Below are positions 6,586 through 14,525 of a stretch of DNA of 15,500 nt, one piece after another. The stretch covers positions 1-15,500 of the forward strand of contig JAESUI010000330.1 in assembly GCA_016763135.1 (NCBI GenBank), given 5' to 3'. A program made the translations under genes and the position numbers. How positions within the stretch are numbered: the stretch's first letter is position 1; every line of letters begins with the position of its first letter. The notes under the pieces were generated by a model. That model saw nothing but the letters and a program-made list of their open reading frames with translations. It was not told the origin of the DNA and did no database searches. The DNA comes from Flavobacteriales bacterium. GTDB taxonomy: Bacteria > Bacteroidota > Bacteroidia > Flavobacteriales_E > Vicingaceae.

Positions 6586-7178
6586 TGAGGTTTTTGCTTG
6601 TTGCCATATTATTTATTAGCTATAGTTCAATTAAATCGCAAAACAATGCAGGTAAGTTTGGTTTAGAGATAACTAAACTGAAAGTGGGAATTAATACTGG
6701 TCCTTACCGCGGAAGAACTCCACAAACTGATGGACCATTTAACCAAGGTATTGCAGGTTTCGGACAAATCTATTTTCCTTTTCAGTTTTCTACCGATTAC
6801 CGCAGTAATTTTTTAGATAGTGCAACGATTACTAACGAGTATAACAAAAGGGTGTTCTTATTACGCCCCTCTGCCCTCTTTCATTATGTAGATAATGGAA
6901 GCATGGCTTTTGGTATTGGTTTACAGTTTAGCTTTTTAATTACTAAACAGTTCTATATCGAGTATCAACTTGGAGGAGTTTATGTAGAAGCTACTGTAGC
7001 AGGAGAGCCCGATTTAAATGATGGTTTTAACTTGCATCATTTTATTTCTGTTAGTAAACCTATTAGTAGGCATTTTTCGCTTTCTTTGGGCTTAGTACAT
7101 ATGTCTGGCGCAGGTTTAAGCAATGGTAAAACATCCAATCAAGATGTAATTACATTGGGTGTTAAGTACAACTTATAA
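6585..7178 (+). CDS. Outer-membrane beta-barrel protein, PagL/acyloxyacyl hydrolase-like
   Basis: A 197-residue exported protein. Residues 1-19 form a signal peptide (hydrophobic FLLVAILFISY, cleavage near KSQ/NN). The remainder alternates short hydrophobic strands and turns and ends in an aromatic/hydrophobic strand (VITLGVKYNL), typical of an outer-membrane beta-barrel. Near the end, HMSGAGL (172-178) resembles the PagL lipid A deacylase active-site segment HYSNAGL. The catalytic His and Ser of PagL would align with H172 and S174. The PagL Glu, 12 residues after Ser, aligns with Q186, with D187 adjacent, so activity is uncertain. Translation is coupled to the methyltransferase by a TAATG overlap. 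It is the last gene before a terminator. An alternative is a generic Bacteroidota barrel without enzyme function. Confidence 0.6.
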   Translation: MRFLLVAILFISYSSIKSQNNAGKFGLEITKLKVGINTGPYRGRTPQTDGPFNQGIAGFGQIYFPFQFSTDYRSNFLDSATITNEYNKRVFLLRPSALFHYVDNGSMAFGIGLQFSFLITKQFYIEYQLGGVYVEATVAGEPDLNDGFNLHHFISVSKPISRHFSLSLGLVHMSGAGLSNGKTSNQDVITLGVKYNL

Positions 7179-7196
7179 GCCTTGAATTGGCATAAA

Positions 7197-7228
7197 AAAG
7201 GCTCGACAATTTATATTATCGAGCCTTT
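7197..7228. terminator. Bidirectional intrinsic terminator
   Basis: A perfect 10-bp stem pairs 7197-7206 (AAAGGCTCGA) with 7219-7228 (TCGAGCCTTT) around a 12-base AT-rich loop. It is preceded by A residues and followed by T-rich sequence, so it can act in both directions. It lies between the convergent barrel gene (ends 7178) and the T9SS cargo gene (ends 7250). Confidence 0.85.
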
Positions 7229-7249
7229 ATAAGGTTTAATTCCTCTTAG

Positions 7250-9061
7250 TTAATTGTAGATTACTTTCTTAGTGATGGTTTGTTCACCATCGACAATCCT
7301 TATCAAGTAAATTCCCTTTGCTTGATCTGAAATATCGATCACTACTTTAGTAGAACCTATGTTAGCTGTATAAATAATCGTCCCCATAAGATTTAGAACC
7401 TCAATGTAACTTTCAGGAGAATTGTTTAGTACCTCCATATTAAATTTACCATTACGGCTTGGATTTGGATAGACATTAAATATTAACGAATTCTCATCAA
7501 TTCCTTGTGTTTCTTTATCCTCATCGTCTTCACCTGATACAATAGCTAATCGCTCTCCTCCACCTGGCCCAGTCTCTCTACATGCTTTAATTTCCGCACA
7601 AAACACAGCACCTTTTTCTGTATTGAAACCTTCCCTCAACGTAATTTGCTGACCAGCTCTATACAATACTTTTGCACTGTCCTCTATGGTAACCATATCT
7701 GAATAGTCAGGCTGAGCAGTACAGACCCAAATGTGTCTAGCGACAATAAACTCGCTCCATCCTGGATCTGGACCTATAAGTGTTTCATTATTTACGTATA
7801 GATCTACATAACAACATGGTTCTGGGCTTACGTTTATACCATTGGTACAAGGTTGATCAAAATTAGTAACATCAGGACCAGCATAATCTTGCTCTTTAAG
7901 TAATGAGCCTGTAAATTGCTGTTCCCCACAATCGTTTACTACAGTAATTCGATAATGGTAGAGAGCATTTGCAACAGGATTCCCTGTTGTGGTAGTTCCA
8001 TCCCAATATAGTATATGATCCAATCCATTTATGCATTCAATAGTTTCATCAAAAACTGTTAAGCCTCCTCCCGAATGAGAAATTTCTAATCTTAAACTTT
8101 TAATATTATCTAAAGGTAATGGAAAACCTGGTGGACCTGGAAGAGCCATTGTAAATGAATTATCTGCATTTATATAATTGCCTAACACTACATTTCCTAT
8201 AGCCCCATCTGTCCTACTACATTCATCCTCACAACCTATTAATAACTCTATATCGTCAATAAATATATAGCCTCCGTTACAGAGGTTTTGCCAATCAGGT
8301 AGCCCAGATTTAGCATGAGCATCAAATACTATCCAATCTAATTTTTGTATATTCGATGGTGCTGTAAAAGTATATACTACTTGATGCCACTCTCCCCTAG
8401 GATAGACTGTCCCAAAAGCACTTGCAGGAATGGTTAATATTTCATAATGATTATTTCCTGTATACTTCCTATATTTATCACTACAGAAATTAGAATTACA
8501 ATCTACTATAAACCCATTGACTTCCTTGTCAACAGGGTTATTAACCTTATATTTCATTTTCTTTTTAGCAAAGTACACTTTTAAATCACTGTTATCTTGA
8601 AAAGGAAACTTATTAGACTCTCTCATCCAAAACTTTAAAGTTATGGTAGTCCATTGAGTATTGTTTAATTCAGATACTAATCCAAAACTATTATATTCTT
8701 GCTGAATTAACTCATACCTACTCATTCCCAACATGCCATATCCTCCATGAGGATCTATTTCATCATAAATAGGAGCATAAATAGTTGAATCATCAGATAA
8801 ACCAACACCTTGTGTATTAAAATTATACATTGGTGCTCTCTTTCTCCACCAATCAGGCGAATGATAACAATCATCATTGGCTCTTATCCAATTATTTAAA
8901 TAATCTGTTGAAAGATCGGTTGATGTTCCAGCTCCATCTGCACCAACCAAATCACCCAATTCAAATCCAGGATTATAAATAAAGTTTTGAGCACTTATTG
9001 TCATAGACCATGCTATAAAAAAAATGATCGACACATAATTTATTAAATGTTTAATCGACAT
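7250..9061 (-). CDS. Secreted multidomain protein with T9SS type A sorting domain
   Basis: A 603-residue exported protein. A signal peptide occupies residues 1-24, cleaved near SAQ/NF. The start of the mature part, NFIYNPGFELG (26-36), resembles the beginning of carbohydrate-binding-like beta-sandwich modules. A FlgD/gliding-type Ig-like segment follows, with WDGT at 353-356 and YHYRITV at 368-374. Then comes the Bacteroidota motif AGQQITLREGF...FCAEIK (469-492), an acidic linker, and a T9SS type A sorting domain (528-603) starting NVYPNPSRNG and ending with the KGIYLIRI strand. The sorting domain should direct export across the outer membrane and surface attachment or release. Many cysteines in the middle suggest disulfides. 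It starts five bases after the fibre-like gene and is probably in its operon. Likely an adhesin or matrix protein; the ligand is unknown. Confidence 0.88.
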   Translation of the reverse strand: MSIKHLINYVSIIFFIAWSMTISAQNFIYNPGFELGDLVGADGAGTSTDLSTDYLNNWIRANDDCYHSPDWWRKRAPMYNFNTQGVGLSDDSTIYAPIYDEIDPHGGYGMLGMSRYELIQQEYNSFGLVSELNNTQWTTITLKFWMRESNKFPFQDNSDLKVYFAKKKMKYKVNNPVDKEVNGFIVDCNSNFCSDKYRKYTGNNHYEILTIPASAFGTVYPRGEWHQVVYTFTAPSNIQKLDWIVFDAHAKSGLPDWQNLCNGGYIFIDDIELLIGCEDECSRTDGAIGNVVLGNYINADNSFTMALPGPPGFPLPLDNIKSLRLEISHSGGGLTVFDETIECINGLDHILYWDGTTTTGNPVANALYHYRITVVNDCGEQQFTGSLLKEQDYAGPDVTNFDQPCTNGINVSPEPCCYVDLYVNNETLIGPDPGWSEFIVARHIWVCTAQPDYSDMVTIEDSAKVLYRAGQQITLREGFNTEKGAVFCAEIKACRETGPGGGERLAIVSGEDDEDKETQGIDENSLIFNVYPNPSRNGKFNMEVLNNSPESYIEVLNLMGTIIYTANIGSTKVVIDISDQAKGIYLIRIVDGEQTITKKVIYN

Positions 9062-9066
9062 ATTTT

Positions 9067-10095
9067 CTAGTTTTTGGCAAGTTCTACTTGAGTTTTTAAG
9101 GCATTCAATTTTTTCTCCATATCGATGATATACAAGGTCAATTCTTCAATTTTCCCCAGCAATGTAGCATCCATCTTGGCCACATCTATTCCTGATTCTA
9201 CTACTTCTTCTGCGCTTGGCACTCCCGGTAAATGGCTGTTAGTGTTAATGTATTTTTCAACTTCACTTAATGGCATTAACTCATAATCTGCAGAAAATAT
9301 ATAATCAGACCATTCAGTACTAGATCTCAACGAAACTTTTAACTTTTCAGTTAATATTCCTGTGCCAACATATAATTTATAATCACCATCATAGGTTCCT
9401 GTTTGGGTTGGGTCTAAACCAATGCTTACCTTACCACCATCTGTTATAAACATAAAATAGTTTCCAAACCCGTTGCTACCTGAAGGTTTCCAGAAATTTA
9501 GTCCTTTTGCGTGCTCATTATATTCAATACCCCATTCACCGTATGGTGCACCAGTTTCTCTTCCCAATAATAATGAAGCTTGATCTCCATCTAATAAAGT
9601 GAATCCTTCCAAATGTGCATCTAATTTAATTCCATTAAAATTTTTAACATGTAAGGTAGCATTTGGATTAATTTGTCCTATTCCAACTTGTCCATCGGCA
9701 TTGGCTATCATTATTGTTTTATTGGTATTTGCAAAATGAAAGTACATGCGTTTATTATCTGCTGCTACCTCCCAGTTATAATGTTGTGCAGGTGAAGACA
9801 GATATGATCCTAATCTATGAACTATTTTCAGGCCTGTTGTATAAGTAGCCAAAGGTGTTCCAAATGGATAAAAAATACCTCCAGGAACATCCTTATAAAT
9901 ATTTAATTTTCTTGTAGGTGTCATTACTATTGGATTCCCTCCTATCACAGGGCCAAGCCCACTTGGCCCTATAGTCATATCACCAGTCATAAAGGCAGAC
10001 CCATTTAACGATGCAGGATTAGTTCCTGTAAACTGTGCAAAAGCAATGCTACCACTTAAAATAAATAGACTTGCTATTAAAATTATTTTTTTCAT
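9067..10095 (-). CDS. Secreted tail-fibre-like protein with C-terminal coiled coil
   Basis: A 342-residue exported protein with a clear signal peptide (1-20, MKKIILIASL...IAFA/QF). Short G(K/Q)V(G/S)IG repeats at 135-140 and 221-226, followed by beta segments, resemble phage-tail-fibre-like stalks often found in Bacteroidota surface proteins. The C-terminus carries a recognisable module, with DYELMPLSEVEKYI (270-283) and HLPGVPSAEEV (288-298), then a heptad-rich coiled coil (about 308-342) that should trimerise or dimerise the protein. It has no T9SS sorting domain of its own. Its stop lies five bases before the T9SS protein's start, suggesting joint production. The product is likely an extracellular fibre, though its biochemical function is unknown. 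Confidence 0.82.
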   Translation of the reverse strand: MKKIILIASLFILSGSIAFAQFTGTNPASLNGSAFMTGDMTIGPSGLGPVIGGNPIVMTPTRKLNIYKDVPGGIFYPFGTPLATYTTGLKIVHRLGSYLSSPAQHYNWEVAADNKRMYFHFANTNKTIMIANADGQVGIGQINPNATLHVKNFNGIKLDAHLEGFTLLDGDQASLLLGRETGAPYGEWGIEYNEHAKGLNFWKPSGSNGFGNYFMFITDGGKVSIGLDPTQTGTYDGDYKLYVGTGILTEKLKVSLRSSTEWSDYIFSADYELMPLSEVEKYINTNSHLPGVPSAEEVVESGIDVAKMDATLLGKIEELTLYIIDMEKKLNALKTQVELAKN

Positions 10096-10131
10096 TTTTT
10101 TAGTGTTTAAATTAATATTGATTTAACACCT

Positions 10132-10139
10132 CAAATCTA
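10132..10139 (-). promoter_or_regulatory. -7 promoter box of the fibre/T9SS operon
   Basis: On the minus strand this is TAGATTTG, an exact TAnnTTTG, 36 bases upstream of the ATG at 10095. No TTTG/TTG -33 element is visible at the expected distance. A weak -33 fits an activator-dependent promoter, with the direct repeats at 10179-10216 as the activator site. Confidence 0.6.
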
Positions 10140-10178
10140 TATGGCATTTGGCTGAGAATATGAAGGAAATATTGTTTT

Positions 10179-10216
10179 GTGATGAACCCCCATAAAAAAA
10201 GTGATGAACCCATAAA
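10179..10216 (-). promoter_or_regulatory. Direct repeat, probable LytTR-type operator
   Basis: Two copies of GTGATGAACCC (10179-10189 and 10201-10211), each followed by ATAAA after zero or two extra C bases, lie in the same orientation with a period of exactly 22 bp. On the minus strand the core is GGGTTCATCAC; GTTCAT fits the GTTN(A/G)(T/G) part of the known LytTR box, and LytTR sites are direct repeats of period 21-22 bp. The sites end about 40 bp upstream of the -7 box, a position typical for an activator. The adjacent gene encodes a LytTR-domain regulator. Confidence 0.6.
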
Positions 10217-10239
10217 TTTACTCCGTTAAAAAATGGAGG

Positions 10240-12771
10240 CTAAAAATGAATTTTATCGAGTTCTTTAAGATAAGTTTCTCCTATCGCAATTTTTTGACCC
10301 TGAATAATGATCTCTTTTTTTGTTTTTTGCTCAATTTTATCTATGCGAACAATGTATGATCTTCTGACACGAAGGTACTCGATAGGGTCTGGAACAGCTG
10401 CTAAGAAGTCGCCTATTTTCATTCGAATTAGATACGTTCCTTTTTTTGTAAAGATCTCAAGGTAATTGCCTGAAGATTTCACATAAAAAATAGTAGACGA
10501 ATCTATTTTTATGTCCTGCCCCTGTTCTTTAATGACCAAATAATTAACTTTCGGTTTTACTCGTTTTAATAGTTGACGTAACAGCTCTCTTATAATGTTC
10601 CTATTATAGCTTAATATGTTATACCTGAAAAATAAATAGATGAATAGGATAATCATTGTTATTACAGCAAGTATAAATGGCCATGTTTTCCAATATGGAG
10701 GGTGAATAATAATGTTTAAACTAATTTCTTCTTCTCCAACCCCAACAATAAATTGATATTGACCTGGCTGTAATGATGGGTAAATGGCTCTTCTCTCTTT
10801 TGAATGTGTCCATTCATTTTCTAACCCCAACATTTTATAGCGATAAACAATTAGTGCATTGGTCTTAAAAGAAATGCCTTGAAAGTTAAATTCTATCCGA
10901 CTTTCATCATAATTTAAATCACATCCTTTATCGTGATTTTTAGATTCATCATTTATTTTAACATCCAAAAAGCGAAGAAAATAATTCGTATGCTCTGACT
11001 CCTTTTCTTCTAGCAACGATTTATTAAAGAAACAAAGTCCTTTTCTTGTTGCTACCCATACGGTATCGTCAACAATTTCAATATCCAATACTTGGTTACT
11101 CGGAAGCCCATCATCAAAAGTAAATGATTGGATCTTATACCCCTCTTTCAAAAGTAAAACGCGATTTAGTCCAGTATTGGTACACAACCATATATTTTGG
11201 TCATCCTCCACATAAATTGCTGAAATATAATCACTGGTTAAGCCATCAGATTGATTAATTACCACTAAATCGTCACCAGTTAAAATACCCAACCCGTGCC
11301 CTCTTGTTCCTAATAATAATGTGTTTTTTTGACTGGCCAAAACATCTATTCTATGGGTAAGAAATTCTTTCTGATGTTTATAAGGAAGTAGTTCTTCCTT
11401 TTCAATAACGTATAATCCATGTTTTGTTCCAAGAAATATTTTCCCCATAAAAGAATGCATAGCACCCACCCTTAAATCATTGAAAATTTGACCTATAAGA
11501 ACATTGTTTTTAAGAAAATGAATGCTTCCGTACCAGCTTATAACTATAGAGTCACTTCCATGAGGAATCCATTTTGCACATTCATACTTGTGTATGGAGT
11601 GAACTTTTTTACCATTAAATCTAAAAAAACCATGTTGAGAATTGAACAATAAACTTTCTTTATAAAAACTAACAAAAGCTGGGTATTTTTTTTGAGGCTT
11701 GTAGATTGGAATAAGAGAGTCTCCACTTACCATTGAAACATCACCTGTATAATTGCCAGTGTAAATAGTCCCATTATCATCAACAGTTAATGAAGCTATC
11801 CATTCTTCGCCAACGTTAGACTCAATGACTTTTACACCTATATTTTTTAGCTTAAAAACTCCTGAAGAAAGTGTTGATAACCAGATAGACCCTTCGTGAT
11901 CTTTATATAAATCGGTGATGTATTTTTTTCTTAACAAATGGTCAACTTGGACTCCTTCATAAGTGAAAATTTTTATCCCTCCAAACCTAAAACCTATCCA
12001 AAAATGATGTTCATCAAATTTTCCAGCAGAAATTGGTTTAGATTCAAATTTTAACACGACATCATTTCTATCTGGCACAGAAATAACTGCCCCATTTGCA
12101 TAAGTATAAAGACTCGCTTGATGAACAGCAAGGTAACATGATCTCGTATATAAAGTAGGACTTAATATATTTGGAGAAATAACCTGTCCTTTAGTTAAGC
12201 TCTGATACTGAGTGACGTAAGAAAATTTCTTTTCCCCATCCTCAATTTTCATTTTAATATTGAAGTAATGATTCCTATTAGAATTCCATTCATTATAAGT
12301 CATGTCACCTAAAGAATCAACTCGAATGTATCCCATATGGTTGGAATAACTTATATAGATCGACTTATTTTTATCAACGTAAACCTCATGCTCTACCCAT
12401 TTATCTGTTAATGCATCAGTAAGTATGTGATTGTTCAAAAATGGGGTAAATACTGGTTTTTCACCACTAATAGAAAAAAGTGTATGATTAAAAGTATTAC
12501 ACCATATATCTCCATTTTTTTGCTTAAAGAAACGAAAAACAGTACTATTGGTAATTCCATCCTTTAATCCAAAATTCTCAAATTCATACCCATTATACCT
12601 AGATAAACCATGATCAGTTGCAAACCATAAGTAACCGTACTTATCTTGAATTATATCATATACCTCAGGACTTGGTAATCCATCTTCTACAGAGTAATTT
12701 TCTACAGCTATTTTTTGACTAAAACATAGAAAGCTATAAAACAAAGTTAAAAACAAGATAAGCTGTTTCAT
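10240..12771 (-). CDS. Membrane sensor-regulator: propeller, Y_Y_Y and LytTR DNA-binding domains
   Basis: An 843-residue one-component regulator. A signal peptide (1-18) leads into an extracytoplasmic part with propeller repeats such as YGYLWFATDHGLSRYNGYEF (45-64), later GSIWLSTLSSGVFKL and QNIWLCTNTGLNRV. A Y_Y_Y domain with YRYKMLGLENEW follows, then one membrane helix (697-716). A basic cytosolic linker precedes a C-terminal LytTR domain (about 744-843), including IFYVKSSGNYLEIFT and YLRVRRSYIVRIDKI. This is the sensor half of a hybrid two-component system, but the histidine kinase and receiver are replaced by a DNA-binding domain. The signal must pass directly through the membrane helix to the DNA. 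The neighbouring operon carries a direct repeat suited to LytTR binding. The periplasmic ligand is unknown; relatives sense polysaccharide fragments. Confidence 0.92.
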   Translation of the reverse strand: MKQLILFLTLFYSFLCFSQKIAVENYSVEDGLPSPEVYDIIQDKYGYLWFATDHGLSRYNGYEFENFGLKDGITNSTVFRFFKQKNGDIWCNTFNHTLFSISGEKPVFTPFLNNHILTDALTDKWVEHEVYVDKNKSIYISYSNHMGYIRVDSLGDMTYNEWNSNRNHYFNIKMKIEDGEKKFSYVTQYQSLTKGQVISPNILSPTLYTRSCYLAVHQASLYTYANGAVISVPDRNDVVLKFESKPISAGKFDEHHFWIGFRFGGIKIFTYEGVQVDHLLRKKYITDLYKDHEGSIWLSTLSSGVFKLKNIGVKVIESNVGEEWIASLTVDDNGTIYTGNYTGDVSMVSGDSLIPIYKPQKKYPAFVSFYKESLLFNSQHGFFRFNGKKVHSIHKYECAKWIPHGSDSIVISWYGSIHFLKNNVLIGQIFNDLRVGAMHSFMGKIFLGTKHGLYVIEKEELLPYKHQKEFLTHRIDVLASQKNTLLLGTRGHGLGILTGDDLVVINQSDGLTSDYISAIYVEDDQNIWLCTNTGLNRVLLLKEGYKIQSFTFDDGLPSNQVLDIEIVDDTVWVATRKGLCFFNKSLLEEKESEHTNYFLRFLDVKINDESKNHDKGCDLNYDESRIEFNFQGISFKTNALIVYRYKMLGLENEWTHSKERRAIYPSLQPGQYQFIVGVGEEEISLNIIIHPPYWKTWPFILAVITMIILFIYLFFRYNILSYNRNIIRELLRQLLKRVKPKVNYLVIKEQGQDIKIDSSTIFYVKSSGNYLEIFTKKGTYLIRMKIGDFLAAVPDPIEYLRVRRSYIVRIDKIEQKTKKEIIIQGQKIAIGETYLKELDKIHF

Positions 12772-12800
12772 CGTTGTCTTTTTGTATAGTTACAGTTATT

Positions 12801-12808
12801 CAAAATTA
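12801..12808 (-). promoter_or_regulatory. -7 promoter box of the LytTR sensor gene
   Basis: On the minus strand this reads TAATTTTG, an exact TAnnTTTG match, 29 bases upstream of the ATG at 12771. No clear -33 element and no copy of the GTGATGAACCC repeat is present here, so there is no sign of autoregulation through that site. Confidence 0.5.
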
Positions 12809-12891
12809 CATTTACCTTAAAAATTACAGATGTTAAAAGACATTCTTTTAGGTAGTAAATACATGGGCATTATTATAACATGTGGAAACGA

Positions 12892-13605
12892 CTATTTTTT
12901 CTTATACAGCTTAACATACTTAGCAGATACCCAGCCTGAGTATTTAGATGTTTTAATATTATACCAATCATTCTCCTCTCCTACAATTTTAATCTTCTTG
13001 CCATTCTTTAGTTGCCCGACCATTTTAGCTTCTGTAGATGGTTTTTTTCTAACATTTAATAAGGTTTTAACTGCAACAATACCTTTCTTACTTTTCTTCT
13101 TTGTAATTCCCTCTTCCTCTGGTTGCTCTACTTCTATTCCTGCTTCTACAACTTGATAAACAGGATTTCCATCTTTAACAGCTTTTAATATTCTTTTCCT
13201 ATTTGGCTTAGTGCTTGTAAAAGATACATGTATCCAATCAGGATTTTTGGATGTCCCAAATTCCCAAATTAATTGATCAAACTCTAAGTTGTCTTTAATG
13301 TAATCAAACAACTGCTTATTGGTAATATCTCCAGTTGCTTCTATGTCTACAGCTTCACCTTTACAATGTTGTGAAGTTCTACTCCCTCCAATAGTTTTAT
13401 TTAAAGCAGCACTTCTAAAAAATGAAATAATACGAATAGGTGCATCAAAATGAATTCTTAACGGTTCAAATATCTTTTTAGCTACCAGTTTCATCGCAGC
13501 TAATTCTTCTTCATTGGGATCATTACGCATCCTTCTACGAGTTGCTGTATTGCTATGAGTCCCTTCTTTGTAGGTGATGTGTTTACTAATTTTTACTGTT
13601 GCCAT
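12892..13605 (-). CDS. M15 family peptidase with C-terminal SH3 domain
   Basis: A 237-residue predicted zinc peptidase of the M15 (D-Ala-D-Ala carboxypeptidase/endolysin-like) family, acting on peptidoglycan stem peptides. The zinc ligands are read as H80 and D87 in SQHCKGEAVDI and H126 in DWIHVS, with D123 as the likely catalytic acid. Residues 170-237 form a bacterial SH3-like domain (LLNVRKKPS at 182-190, GWVSAKYVKL at 224-233), expected to bind cell wall. A lysine/glutamate-rich linker (about 150-175) joins them. There is no signal peptide, which is odd for a wall enzyme and recalls phage endolysins, yet no other phage genes are nearby. It is divergently placed from the cyclophilin gene. 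A housekeeping wall-remodelling role, or a domesticated lysin, are both possible. Confidence 0.88.
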   Translation of the reverse strand: MATVKISKHITYKEGTHSNTATRRRMRNDPNEEELAAMKLVAKKIFEPLRIHFDAPIRIISFFRSAALNKTIGGSRTSQHCKGEAVDIEATGDITNKQLFDYIKDNLEFDQLIWEFGTSKNPDWIHVSFTSTKPNRKRILKAVKDGNPVYQVVEAGIEVEQPEEEGITKKKSKKGIVAVKTLLNVRKKPSTEAKMVGQLKNGKKIKIVGEENDWYNIKTSKYSGWVSAKYVKLYKKK

Positions 13606-13687
13606 ACTATTTAAAAGATTTTACGGTTTAAAAATAATTAATCCATACTAACATTTACTAAGTCATCCACTTTATTATTTTTACCAC

Positions 13688-14455
13688 ATGTTAAAAATAA
13701 GTTTATACATTCCTATTATACTGTTTCTATTTGCTTGTAATGAGAAAGAACCTAAGCCCGTTATACATAAAACCATTAGAAAAGCTGAGATAGTTGAACC
13801 CGTAAAACCTACCTACAACCTAATTACTGACACTAATGTAGTTGCCCGATTAACTGCTTACGGTAAAGAAAACCCTGAAACACTTATAGATATTTATACC
13901 AGTAAAGGAAAAATTAGAATTAAGCTATTTAAAGATACACCTCTTCACCGCGCTAATTTCATTCTTTTAGCTAAGGCTGGTTATTTTAATCATGCTTTAT
14001 TCTCTAGAGTAGCTAAAAAATTTATGGCTCAATTTGGCGGGTCTTATGATGATTTACAACGTGAAGTTCAAGATACTATCGGAACATATACTATTCCATC
14101 AGAAATGAGTCATCATCATTTCCACAAGAAAGGAGCTATTGCTGCAGCTCGAAGTTATAACAATAACCCTAAAAAAAGATCATCTTCTGATGAGTTCTAT
14201 TTTGTTGAAGGATTAAAATTTAGCGATATCTCACTAGATCACTATGAAGATGAAAATAGATACACTTTTACTCCTGCACAACGTAATTACTATAAAAATA
14301 ATCCAGGAGCAGCTCATATAGATGGTGAACATACTGTTTTTGGTCAGATAATTCATGGTTTTAGTGTTATTCCAAAATTAACTCATGTAGATACTGACTC
14401 TCAAGATTGGCCAGTAATTGACATTTACATAGATTCGGTAGTTATTATTAAATAA
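13688..14455 (+). CDS. Lipoprotein peptidyl-prolyl isomerase, cyclophilin type
   Basis: A 255-residue cyclophilin that would catalyse proline cis-trans isomerisation during folding of envelope proteins. The N-terminus is a lipoprotein signal with the lipobox LFAC, so C17 should be lipidated and the protein anchored to a membrane facing the periplasm. The isomerase domain spans about residues 64-255. FSRVAKKFMAQFGGS (105-119) matches the FHRVIxxFMIQGGD signature, keeping R107, F112 and Q115. KGAIAAAR (148-155) and HTVFGQIIHG (215-224) match the later core strands. An insertion (about 176-211) rich in Tyr and Asn, with FTPAQRNYYKNN, is typical of Bacteroidota members. It is probably transcribed alone. 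Confidence 0.92.
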   Translation: MLKISLYIPIILFLFACNEKEPKPVIHKTIRKAEIVEPVKPTYNLITDTNVVARLTAYGKENPETLIDIYTSKGKIRIKLFKDTPLHRANFILLAKAGYFNHALFSRVAKKFMAQFGGSYDDLQREVQDTIGTYTIPSEMSHHHFHKKGAIAAARSYNNNPKKRSSSDEFYFVEGLKFSDISLDHYEDENRYTFTPAQRNYYKNNPGAAHIDGEHTVFGQIIHGFSVIPKLTHVDTDSQDWPVIDIYIDSVVIIK

Positions 14456-14480
14456 TTATTAAAACTCGTAGCCTATAGAT

Positions 14481-14511
14481 TTTGAAGAGTTTAAGCTATC
14501 CTCTATATTTG
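14481..14511 (+). promoter_or_regulatory. Near-perfect Bacteroidota promoter of the IF-2 N-like gene
   Basis: TTTG at 14481-14484 and TATATTTG at 14504-14511 are separated by exactly 19 bases, matching the consensus TTTG-N19-TAnnTTTG. The expected start, near 14517, leaves a leader of under ten bases before the ATG at 14526. Confidence 0.8.
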
Positions 14512-14525
14512 TAAAAAATAATACA

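Noticed and set aside
10221..10238. CTCC/GGAG hairpin next to the sensor gene stop as terminator
   Set aside because: Only four GC-rich pairs plus a bulged extension; too weak to call.
12830..13156. 108-codon plus-strand open frame over the end of the M15 peptidase gene
   Set aside because: It overlaps the SH3-domain coding region in antisense; the apparent hydrophobicity comes from reading Lys/Glu-rich codons backwards.
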